From positions 1 to 12,505 of the forward strand of contig JAZKFR010000166.1 in NCBI GenBank assembly GCA_040386295.1: DNA of 12,505 nucleotides, in the 5' to 3' direction. Shown one piece after another: positions 6,491 through 12,505 of this stretch. The stretch's first letter is position 1, and the number at the start of each line of letters is the position of its first letter. The position numbers were made by a program, and so were the translations under genes. The stretch is from JAZKFR01 sp040386295. GTDB lineage: Bacteria; Pseudomonadota; Gammaproteobacteria; Burkholderiales; Rhodocyclaceae. The notes below the pieces were generated by a model that was given only the letters and a program-made list of their open reading frames with translations, was not told the origin of the DNA and made no database searches.

Positions 6491-7318
6491 TCACGCCGCC
6501 CGCTGTATTTTTTGCTGGCGACGGCTGACCTGCTGCGTTGCTAGCCAAATCAGCGTAATGGCCCCTAAGTAAAAAGCCAGCTGTAATGCCGAGGGTTGTG
6601 CGTCGTAGCCTGCTAGTGCGTGTAGTAAGACGCCGAGCGAGGAATCATTGGCCAATAACCATGAACTGTCCCAAACTGCCTCTGACCAGTTAGAAACTAA
6701 TCCGGCTTGGCTCAAGGTCTTGGCCAGTTGGCTGGCGAGACTGCCTGCCAAAACCAGCACCAGTGCGTTAGTCACAGAGAATAGGTGCTGCGCTTTGATT
6801 TGCGCTAAGCCAAGGTAAATCAGGACACCGACCAGCGTGCCGCTGATTAAGCCAAAAATGGCGCCGATTAGCATGGTTGCCAACCCGGTCGGTGAGCCAG
6901 AGAGAAATCCAGCGATGAAAAGAACAGTTTCTGCCCCCTCACGCAGAACAGAGAGCATGACTGCGAGTGAGAGCACCCAGAGCGCACTTTTGCCCTCACG
7001 TGTGTTGAGGCCGAGATTTTTGGCGTTTTGAGCCATCTCTCTACCGTGCGTTGATACCCAGACACAGTGCCAGGTCAGCATCATGAGTGCGACGACAATG
7101 ATGCAGACGTTGAGTAACTCTTGGCCAATGCCGTCGGCTAAGGCGCTAATCTGACCCATGCCAGACGCCATCAAGAGCGCGCCCAGTATGCCGACGAGGA
7201 CTCCGCCGCTGATCCACAGCGTTCTACGCGCGACGCCTCGGGTGGTTGCGGCAATGATGCCGATGAAGAGGGCTGCTTCTAGTGTTTCGCGGAAAACAAT
7301 CAGGCCGGTGGCAAACAT
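6491..7318 (-). CDS. FTR1-family iron permease (FtrC/EfeU-like)
   Basis: This 275-aa inner-membrane protein belongs to the FTR1/OFeT iron permease family, which moves iron into the cytoplasm, in many systems coupled to oxidation of Fe(II). Two REXXE motifs are plain: RETLE (10-14, inside GLIVFRETLEAALFIG) and REGAE (126-130, inside VLREGAETVLFIAGF). In this family their acidic residues are thought to bind iron within the membrane. About seven hydrophobic segments can be seen, roughly at 3-24, 36-54, 66-86, 111-124, 131-150, 153-172 and 243-262. The length matches EfeU/FtrC-type permeases. The ATG at 7318 is the first start after an in-frame TGA; the ribosome binding site is weak. It lies 106 bases after a cupredoxin gene on the same strand, and I infer one operon. 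No FtrA/P19 or FtrD gene is nearby in the window. Confidence 0.92.
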   Translation of the reverse strand: MFATGLIVFRETLEAALFIGIIAATTRGVARRTLWISGGVLVGILGALLMASGMGQISALADGIGQELLNVCIIVVALMMLTWHCVWVSTHGREMAQNAKNLGLNTREGKSALWVLSLAVMLSVLREGAETVLFIAGFLSGSPTGLATMLIGAIFGLISGTLVGVLIYLGLAQIKAQHLFSVTNALVLVLAGSLASQLAKTLSQAGLVSNWSEAVWDSSWLLANDSSLGVLLHALAGYDAQPSALQLAFYLGAITLIWLATQQVSRRQQKIQRAA

Positions 7319-7424
7319 CGTTGGCTTTCAATCCAGTTTAATGAGTTGATTCGCTGCTGCTGCGTTGACTCGGTCGCAGCGCTGGCGGCATCGGGTTTCT
7401 GTACGCGCTGTTGCGCTTTCGTAC

Positions 7425-7811
7425 CTACTCAACAACCACTACGCCTTGCGCTGTGGCCTCGTTATATTCGCCAAAAAACGGGTAACGCCCAGGTTTTAAA
7501 GGGCCGATGAAGAGAACGCTTTTGGCGCCACCAGGAATGATTTTTTCGCGATTCAGGACATAACTCTCAAACTCCTCGGGTGTGCTGTCTTGGTTGTGTA
7601 CCGTCAAACGCACACGCTGATTGCTTGGCACTTTTAATTCGGCTGGCTCGAAACGGTGGTCTTTGATAATCAGAGTCAGATTCAAATCAGCTGCTAGCGC
7701 AACACCGGAAAAAGCGTAAGCGAATAAAGCCATGCTGGTGCCCAGGCAAACGCGCTTTAGTTTGGATGAAGCGGAGCCGGAAGTGCTCTGAGCAGCGGGG
7801 AAGCGAAGCAT
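7425..7811 (-). CDS. Exported cupredoxin-fold protein, FTR1 partner
   Basis: This 128-aa protein probably works in the periplasm with the FTR1 permease, as FtrB does in FtrABCD systems or the cupredoxin domain does in EfeO. The ATG at 7811 is chosen because AAAAAGGAA lies just upstream; a longer frame to 7859 adds 16 residues of no evident meaning. Residues 19-40 form a signal peptide (LKRVCLGTSMALFAYAFSGV, then ALA) with probable cleavage after A40. The mature 88 residues fit the cupredoxin_1 pattern: an initial strand (LNLTLIIKDHRFEPAELKVP), RVRLTVHNQD, PEEFES, then the IPGGAKSVLFIGPLKPGRY and EYNEATAQGVVVV end. The mature part contains no cysteine or methionine and only two histidines (H52, H72), so a classical type-1 copper site is not possible. 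Acidic residues (D51, E79, E80, E82) may bind metal. Probably Fur-regulated. Confidence 0.85.
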   Translation of the reverse strand: MLRFPAAQSTSGSASSKLKRVCLGTSMALFAYAFSGVALAADLNLTLIIKDHRFEPAELKVPSNQRVRLTVHNQDSTPEEFESYVLNREKIIPGGAKSVLFIGPLKPGRYPFFGEYNEATAQGVVVVE

Positions 7812-7967
7812 GATCAATTCCTTTTTAGTGGTTATTCCAATGCGCATTAAAACCGGCACTACGCCGAGCTGTTGTCTTCAACTTGTCTTGCTACAGCAAG
7901 GTCTGTGGCTCGCATGCGCGTTGCGCGTTGATGCAAATTGCAACTAGATTCGAGGTTCGGTTCAACG

Positions 7968-7995
7968 AGCTTCAGGTTCAAAGCTTCAGGTTCAA
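7968..7995 (+). repeat. Perfect 14-bp tandem duplication in the iron operon leader
   Basis: AGCTTCAGGTTCAA occurs twice back to back (7968-7981 and 7982-7995), and a looser relative (GAGGTTCGGTTCAAC) lies just before. It sits in the untranslated stretch between the cupredoxin start and its proposed promoter. Recent replication slippage is the simplest explanation. No gene is seen in 7812-8040. Confidence 0.85.
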
Positions 7996-8040
7996 TTCAG
8001 CGCAAATGATTGAGCACGTTTTCGTGTCCAGACGAACATG

Positions 8041-8070
8041 ACTATAAACGAGAATCATTCTTATTTGCAA
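8041..8070 (-). promoter_or_regulatory. Iron operon promoter with Fur-box-like palindrome
   Basis: Read on the minus strand, TTGCAA (8070-8065) and TATAGT (8046-8041) form a sigma70-like promoter with an 18-base spacer. The spacer contains AAGAATGATTCTC, a near-perfect inverted repeat (AAGAAT/ATTCTC around G) that resembles the Fur consensus core TGATAATNATTATCA. This is the expected position for Fur repression of the cupredoxin-FTR1 operon: with iron replete, Fur would block RNA polymerase. The predicted transcript start near 8034 gives a leader of about 220 bases. On the + strand TATAAA (8043-8048) overlaps the same site and could be a -10 for the divergent DUF192 gene, but its -35 is poor. 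The sequence match is seen; Fur binding is inferred. Confidence 0.6.
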
Positions 8071-8213
8071 GTGTGTCATGTATCCTGCGTTCAGTTATAG
8101 GCTTGCATAATTTACGTCTGCTTTTACGTTTGCTTCGCCGCCGTGCGACGACTTCGTGGCAACATGACGCCGCGCTTAAAAACCATGCACACACGTTCGA
8201 GAAAGTCTTTTCA

Positions 8214-8687
8214 ATGTCGAAAAAAAACCGCTTGCCTGTCGTGCTTCTCCCCTTTGTGCTGATTTTTGTGCTTTCTGCTGCAGGCAAACAGGCGTTGGCT
8301 GATGCGCCCAAAGTTGAGTTGGGCGCTGGTTTTTATCGGATTGAAGCAGAAGTGGCGGCTGATCAGCCGAGCCGGATGCAAGGTTTGATGTACCGCCGTT
8401 CAATGCCAGCGAATCAAGGCATGCTGTTTGTTTTTCCCGAATTGGCGAGACACTGTATGTGGATGCGCAATACCCTGTTGCCTTTGTCTGTCGCCTTCTT
8501 AGACGAGGCAGGGCGTATTTTGAATATTGAAGAGATGCAGGCGCAAACTGAGAACAGCCATTGCGCTGCTGGCGCGGCACGTTTTGCGCTAGAGATGAAT
8601 CAAGCTTGGTTTACGACTAAAGGCATATTGCCCGGCGCGTTGATCACAGGTGCTGCGCGGCTTACGCGTGCCACAAATGCTCAGTAA
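8214..8687 (+). CDS. Exported DUF192 family protein
   Basis: A 157-aa protein of the DUF192 (UPF0127) family, whose biochemical role is not established. The ATG at 8214 is preferred because it has GAGAAAG about seven bases upstream and begins a clear signal peptide (MSKKNRLPVVLLPFVLIFVL then SAAGKQALA, probable cleavage after A29). The open frame extends up to 8010 but that part is basic, unlike a leader, and crosses the promoter region. The mature domain shows the family pattern: RMQGLMYRRSMP (54-65), QGMLFVFPE (68-76), CMWMRNTLLPLSVAFLDEAG (81-100), ILNIEEMQ (102-109) and a C-terminal AARFALEMNQAWFTTKGILPG (121-141). The product is probably periplasmic. It is divergent from the iron operon and shares its upstream region, so iron control is possible but unproven. 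Confidence 0.88.
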   Translation: MSKKNRLPVVLLPFVLIFVLSAAGKQALADAPKVELGAGFYRIEAEVAADQPSRMQGLMYRRSMPANQGMLFVFPELARHCMWMRNTLLPLSVAFLDEAGRILNIEEMQAQTENSHCAAGAARFALEMNQAWFTTKGILPGALITGAARLTRATNAQ

Positions 8688-8753
8688 AACCTGCAAATTC
8701 CCGCCATGTCTCTTGATTCTAATTTGCATTTGAAACGACCCGTCACCATGTTC

Positions 8754-8780
8754 GCTTGGTTTTTTTACCACAAGCTTTTT
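8754..8780 (+). terminator. Possible weak intrinsic terminator after DUF192
   Basis: GCTTG (8754-8758) and CAAGC (8771-8775) can pair around a 12-base T-rich loop and are followed directly by TTTTT (8776-8780). The stem is short and AT-rich, so termination would be weak. The surrounding 8688-8869 gap (182 bases) is T-rich and holds no gene that I can support. Confidence 0.25.
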
Positions 8781-8869
8781 GCTTCGCTCTTTGCTTTGCT
8801 TTGGGCTTGCGTCTCTAAAACGGGGCAGAATAACGGTTTGCCGATCTCTATGTTTACGCGCACTGCGCC

Positions 8870-9535
8870 ATGATGCGTGCGGGCAGTCGGCTGCGTCCGC
8901 CCGTAGCGCCGCACACGGTGAGTCGGCGTGTAGCGTGGTCGTGTCGCTTAGCGCACGATCTGAGCCTGACAGCCGTACAGTCGGCGGCTGCGCTGAGCAC
9001 GCTGCGCTCACGCGCTTCGTTGACGGCGCAAATACAAGCACGCGGACAGTTCTCGCTCAAGTTGTTGCAGCAAGGCTTGGCACGACCAACACGGGATGAG
9101 GCCGCTGTTTTGGGGGTGCGCACGGGTTGTTGTGTGTGGGTGAGAGAAGTCGCTTTGCTCTGTGACCAAGCTATCGTTGCTTTCGCGCACACAGCTTTGC
9201 CACGTCAGCCGCGCGGCCCGTTGTCGCGCTGGTTTGCTGCCTTGGGTCAACGCTCTCTCGGCACTTTGCTGTTTGCCCACCCAAGCTTTGTCCGGGGCGA
9301 CATGACGTTTAAACATGTGCGTTCCCGCCATCCCCTTTTTGCCTCGGCGCACCCTGTTCTGGCAGCGCTTAACGCTGAAGATGAAAAGACGAAAGCGATT
9401 GTGAGCGCCACAGCGTACTGGGCTAGACGCTCGTATTTCACCTATCAAGGACGCTCGTCCGCGTGCGCTAGCCAACAATCCGTTCTGGTCACCGAGGTTT
9501 TTGCCCCGGCTTATTTGTGTACAAGCACGCTCTAA
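8870..9535 (+). CDS. ubiC: Chorismate lyase (chorismate pyruvate-lyase)
   Basis: UbiC splits chorismate into 4-hydroxybenzoate and pyruvate, the first committed step of ubiquinone synthesis. The match is to family landmarks rather than overall identity. LTAQIQARGQFSLKLLQQG (51-69) fits the N-terminal helix and strand. VWVREVALLCD (89-99) carries R92, equivalent to the substrate-binding arginine near residue 76 in E. coli. LGQRSLGTLLF (125-135) matches the LGxxxLGxxLF motif. ARRSYFTYQG (185-194) and LVTEVFAPAYL (206-216) carry the arginines and E209, the equivalent of E. coli E155. Between 150 and 184 there is extra sequence compared with E. coli. The first ~45 residues are Arg/Ala-rich and poorly conserved. 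The frame opens after TAA 8831-8833 and ATG 8870 is the first start, but no ribosome binding site is visible; ATG 8873 or GTG 8918 are alternatives. No ubiA follows. Confidence 0.82.
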   Translation: MMRAGSRLRPPVAPHTVSRRVAWSCRLAHDLSLTAVQSAAALSTLRSRASLTAQIQARGQFSLKLLQQGLARPTRDEAAVLGVRTGCCVWVREVALLCDQAIVAFAHTALPRQPRGPLSRWFAALGQRSLGTLLFAHPSFVRGDMTFKHVRSRHPLFASAHPVLAALNAEDEKTKAIVSATAYWARRSYFTYQGRSSACASQQSVLVTEVFAPAYLCTSTL

Positions 9536-9942
9536 ATGGCTCAAAAAATGAAGCAGAGGCACATTTTTCATCTTGGCTCAATCGGCTGTTTTCCTAAAAA
9601 ATCAGTCGCATCTGATTGCGTATCACTACTACGTATTTTAGAATGCCGGGCTTGATGTTTGGCCTGCACTCTAGGTCAGCAAAAGTCCGTGATAAAAGGT
9701 GTCACAGCGAGGCATCGCAGCGCGAGGCACAGCGCGTTTTAACGATTCTTTGTCGCCACTTGATCTCTGAACAAAAGCATAGACACCCACCCAGTTTGCA
9801 AAGAATCCACTAATACGAAGACACGAAGAGAGCACAAACGCAAATCCGAAGACAAATTGAAGTGACGCAAGTCTTGTCGCGTGCACAATGAATTGATCTA
9901 CCGATCACACCACACACTGTTCTGCACACCAGGAGATAAGTT
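9536..9942 (+). other. ubiC-aceE intergenic region, no gene seen
   Basis: These 407 bases hold no coding region that I can support. They contain an 8-bp direct repeat TGGCTCAA (9537-9544, 9574-9581), an AT-rich inverted repeat AAAAATG/CATTTTT between those copies, a compact hairpin at 9600-9617, and a repeat GCGAGGCA (9707-9714, 9722-9729). The aceE ribosome binding site AGGAG is at 9931-9935. The stretch probably contains the aceE promoter, but I find no -35/-10 pair good enough to name. No pdhR-type regulator gene lies upstream. Confidence 0.55.
9600..9617 (-). terminator. Hairpin with T-run on the minus strand
   Basis: AATCAG (9600-9605) and CTGATT (9612-9617) form a perfect 6-bp stem with a 6-base loop. 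On the minus strand the stem runs into a run of Ts (A-run at 9596-9601 on +), the layout of an intrinsic terminator. The stem is AT-rich and no minus-strand gene is seen upstream of it, so its role is unclear. Confidence 0.25.
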
Positions 9943-12505
9943 ATGGCAGTTCCGCCCGAGAGTACGCAAGCGAACATCATCAGCGATACCGATCCACAAG
10001 AAACGCAAGAATGGAAAGCAGCCTTAGGTGGCGTGATTGATCAAGCCGGCGCTGTCCGCGCGCATTACTTGATCGAGTCGCTAATCGAACAAGCCCGTGA
10101 AGAGGGCGTCGATCTTCCCTATAGCGCGACGACTGCCTACATCAACACCATCCCGGCGGAACAGCAGCCGAAATACCCGGGCAACCCTGACCTGGAAATC
10201 AAAATTCACAATTATCTGCGTTGGAACGCGATGGCCATGGTCGTCCGCGCCAACAAAGAAACCAACGTCGGCGGACATATTGCTTCCTACGCTTCGGCGG
10301 CGGCACTGTACGACGTTGGTTTTTCCTGGTTTTGGAACGCACCTTCGCCAGAGCACGGCGGTGACTTAGTTCTTTTTCAAGGACATTCGGTTACTGGGAT
10401 TTACGCCCGTGCGCACCTGCTGGGTCGTTTAAGCGATGAACAGTTAGACAACTTCCGCCAAGAAGTCGATGGCAAAGGTTTGCCTTCCTACCCGCACCCC
10501 TGGTTGATGCCCGATTTTTGGCAATTTCCTACGGTATCGATGGGGCTCGGTCCCTTGCAAGCGATCTACCAGGCGCGCTTCATGAAATACCTCGATAGTC
10601 GTGGTTTTATCGAAGCGAAGAATCGCAAAGTTTGGGCTTTTCTCGGCGATGGTGAAACCGACGAAGTCGAGTCTCTAGGCGCGATTGGCATGGCCGCGCG
10701 CGAGAAGCTCGATAACCTAATTTTCGTCATCAACTGTAATTTACAAAGACTAGACGGCCCGGTGCGTGGCAACGGCAAAATCATCCAAGAACTGGAAGGT
10801 GAATTCCGTGGCGCCGGTTGGAATGTGATCAAGCTAATTTGGGGCACGCATTGGGATGCCCTGTTGCAGCGAGATAAAAAAGGCATTCTCAAACAACGCA
10901 TGATGGACGTCGTCGATGGCGAGTATCAGACTTTTAAAGCGAAAGACGGTGCCTATGTGCGCGAACATTTCTTCAATACACCTGAACTGAAAGCCCTTGT
11001 TGCCGATTGGACAGACGAAGATATTTGGGCACTGAATCGCGGTGGCCACGATCTCTTCAAGATTTTTGCTGCCTATAAGAGCGCGGTCGAACATAAAGGT
11101 CAGCCAACCTTGATTTTGGCCAAAACAATCAAGGGTTTTGGTATGGGTCAAGCAGGTGAGGCGATGAACATCTCGCATCAGCAAAAGAAGCTCGATCATA
11201 GTGCGATCAAAAGCTTCCGCGATCGCTTTAATCTGCCGGTTCCTGACGATCAACTCGACCAACTGCCCTACCTTAAATTCGCCGAAGACTCGCCCGAGCT
11301 GATCTATATGCGCGAGCGTCGTCTCAATTTGGGCGGTTATTTACCCCAGCGTCGCCGTTCCGCTGCGGCGCTTGAAGTCCCAGCCTTGTCTGCCTTCGAG
11401 TCGCTACTCAAAGCTTCCGGTGAGGGGCGCGAAGTATCGACCACGATGTCGATCGTGCGCATCTTGAACATCCTGCTTAAAGATAAAAAAATTGGTCGTC
11501 ACGTTGTACCGATTGTGCCGGACGAATCGCGTACCTTTGGCATGGAAGGCTTGTTCCGGCAAGTCGGTATCTGGAATCAAGAAGGACAAAAATACGTTCC
11601 TGAAGACCACGATCAACTGATGTTCTACAAAGAAACGAAAACCGGTCAAGTGCTGCAAGAAGGGATTAACGAAGCTGGCGCAATGAGTGATTGGATCGCT
11701 GCCGCTACCGCTTATTCGGTGCACGGTGTGCCGATGATTCCCTTCTATATTTTCTATTCTATGTTCGGCTTCCAACGCACGATGGATCTCTGTTGGGCAG
11801 CGGCAGACCAGCGCGCGCGTGGCTTCCTGATTGGCGGCACGGCTGGACGCACCACCCTCAACGGCGAGGGATTGCAACACGAAGATGGCCATTCCTTGCT
11901 GCTCTCCAGCGTGATTCCTAACTGCATCAGCTACGACCCGACCTTCTCTTTCGAGGTGGCCGTCATCATGCAAGACGGTTTGCGTCGCATGTATCAAGAG
12001 CAAGAAGACGTCTATTACTACATCACAGTAATGAACGAAAACTACGAGCATCCTGAAATGCCGAAAGGCGTTGAGGCCGATCTGTTGAAAGGTATGTACT
12101 TATTGCGCAAAGGCCAGGCTTCCGATAGCAAAAAAGCGGCGCCGCGCGTACAACTGCTTGGTTCTGGAACGATTTTGCGCGAGGTGATTGCGGCAGCCGA
12201 GCTGCTCAAACAAGATTGGGGCGTCGATGCTGACCTTTGGAGCTGCCCCAGCTTTAACGAATTGGCGCGCGAGGGTCAGGATGTGCAACGTTGGAATTTA
12301 CTCAATCCTACGGCCAAAAAACCCAAAATTTCGCATGTTGAACACTGCCTAGGCGATACGCGTGGTCCGGTTGTTGCGGCGACCGATTATGTTCGCCTCT
12401 ACGCAGAACAGATTCGCCCTTTCATCAATCGCCGCTACGTCACCCTCGGTACCGATGGCTTTGGCCGTTCCGACACGCGTGAAAAACTGCGTCATTTCTT
12501 TGAGG
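9943..12505 (+). CDS. aceE: Pyruvate dehydrogenase E1 component, 3' end outside window
   Basis: AceE is the thiamine-diphosphate-dependent E1 of the pyruvate dehydrogenase complex. It decarboxylates pyruvate and passes the acetyl group to the lipoyl domain of E2 (AceF). The visible 854 codons read through without a stop; family members are near 890 aa, so about 30-40 codons are missing. This is the homodimeric E1 type. The thiamine diphosphate motif starts at GDGETDE (235-241) and ends at INCNLQRLDGPV. Other landmarks are NISHQQKK (409-416, H412 matching E. coli H407), LQEGINEAGA (571-580, with E577 matching the conserved E571), HEDGHS (646-651) and VTLGTDGFGRSDTR near the visible end. ATG 9943 follows AGGAG at a seven-base spacing. 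aceF is expected just downstream. Confidence 0.98.
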   Translation, partial: MAVPPESTQANIISDTDPQETQEWKAALGGVIDQAGAVRAHYLIESLIEQAREEGVDLPYSATTAYINTIPAEQQPKYPGNPDLEIKIHNYLRWNAMAMVVRANKETNVGGHIASYASAAALYDVGFSWFWNAPSPEHGGDLVLFQGHSVTGIYARAHLLGRLSDEQLDNFRQEVDGKGLPSYPHPWLMPDFWQFPTVSMGLGPLQAIYQARFMKYLDSRGFIEAKNRKVWAFLGDGETDEVESLGAIGMAAREKLDNLIFVINCNLQRLDGPVRGNGKIIQELEGEFRGAGWNVIKLIWGTHWDALLQRDKKGILKQRMMDVVDGEYQTFKAKDGAYVREHFFNTPELKALVADWTDEDIWALNRGGHDLFKIFAAYKSAVEHKGQPTLILAKTIKGFGMGQAGEAMNISHQQKKLDHSAIKSFRDRFNLPVPDDQLDQLPYLKFAEDSPELIYMRERRLNLGGYLPQRRRSAAALEVPALSAFESLLKASGEGREVSTTMSIVRILNILLKDKKIGRHVVPIVPDESRTFGMEGLFRQVGIWNQEGQKYVPEDHDQLMFYKETKTGQVLQEGINEAGAMSDWIAAATAYSVHGVPMIPFYIFYSMFGFQRTMDLCWAAADQRARGFLIGGTAGRTTLNGEGLQHEDGHSLLLSSVIPNCISYDPTFSFEVAVIMQDGLRRMYQEQEDVYYYITVMNENYEHPEMPKGVEADLLKGMYLLRKGQASDSKKAAPRVQLLGSGTILREVIAAAELLKQDWGVDADLWSCPSFNELAREGQDVQRWNLLNPTAKKPKISHVEHCLGDTRGPVVAATDYVRLYAEQIRPFINRRYVTLGTDGFGRSDTREKLRHFFE

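Noticed and set aside
7812..7859. Upstream extension of the cupredoxin gene to an ATG at 7859.
   Set aside because: The internal ATG at 7811 has a strong AAAAAGGAA ribosome binding site, and the extra residues would bury the signal peptide.
8010..8213. Upstream extension of the DUF192 gene by 68 codons.
   Set aside because: The extension crosses the Fur-type promoter site, is basic and unlike the family, and places the signal peptide in the middle of the protein.
9008..9571. Long minus-strand frame (187 aa) opposite ubiC.
   Set aside because: The + strand frame over the same bases carries recognisable chorismate lyase motifs; the minus frame shows none and is best explained as a shadow.
9671..9886. 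Minus-strand 71-aa frame in the ubiC-aceE gap with a hydrophobic N-terminus and an LSSC lipobox-like motif.
   Set aside because: It begins at GTG without a ribosome binding site, the rest looks like random Arg/Ala-rich translation, and nothing is recognisable; the lipobox match is short enough to be chance.
11404..12051. Minus-strand 215-aa open frame within aceE.
   Set aside because: It lies wholly opposite a strongly conserved E1 coding region; His/Arg/Val-rich composition is typical of an antisense shadow.

Overview
The window is ordinary chromosomal housekeeping DNA from a betaproteobacterium with moderate GC, roughly 50-55% judged by eye. The main evidence is the gene order lepA-lepB-DUF4845-rnc-era-recO-pdxJ-acpS-nagZ, a conserved betaproteobacterial cluster. 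Era and the small DUF4845 protein also look betaproteobacterial. I cannot name the genus; the Era sequence reminded me of Rhodocyclales- or Nitrosomonadales-type proteins, but that is an impression only. I see no transposase, integrase, phage gene, tRNA, rRNA, CRISPR array or toxin-antitoxin pair.

Positions 1-6386 (all + strand) hold the cluster: the 3' end of lepA (translation elongation factor 4), lepB (signal peptidase I), a DUF4845 membrane protein, rnc (RNase III), era (ribosome assembly GTPase), recO (recombination mediator), pdxJ (pyridoxal phosphate synthesis), acpS (holo-ACP synthase) and nagZ (peptidoglycan recycling). Four junctions are ATGA stop/start overlaps (1738, 2424, 4127, 5331), which suggests one translationally coupled operon. 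The era-recO junction is the exception: an ATGA is present but the frame behind it closes after 15 codons, and recO seems to start at a TTG further on.

Positions 6387-8040 hold a minus-strand iron uptake unit, convergent with nagZ. It has a secreted cupredoxin-fold protein (first gene) and an FTR1-type iron permease with two REXXE motifs. A sigma70-like promoter at 8041-8070 carries a Fur-box-like palindrome in its spacer, so the unit is probably iron-repressed. It resembles FtrB and FtrC of FtrABCD systems, without FtrA or FtrD.

Positions 8041-12505 return to the + strand: an exported DUF192 protein, a divergent chorismate lyase (ubiC, first committed step of ubiquinone synthesis), a 407-base gap without a convincing gene, and aceE (pyruvate dehydrogenase E1), which runs off the window about 30-40 codons before its expected end.

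I found no clearly new system. The points most worth a second look are the recO 5' end, the Ser-for-Asn change in the G4 motif of Era, the Fur-type promoter with its long leader, the cupredoxin that lacks copper ligands, and the repeat and hairpin cluster before lepB.
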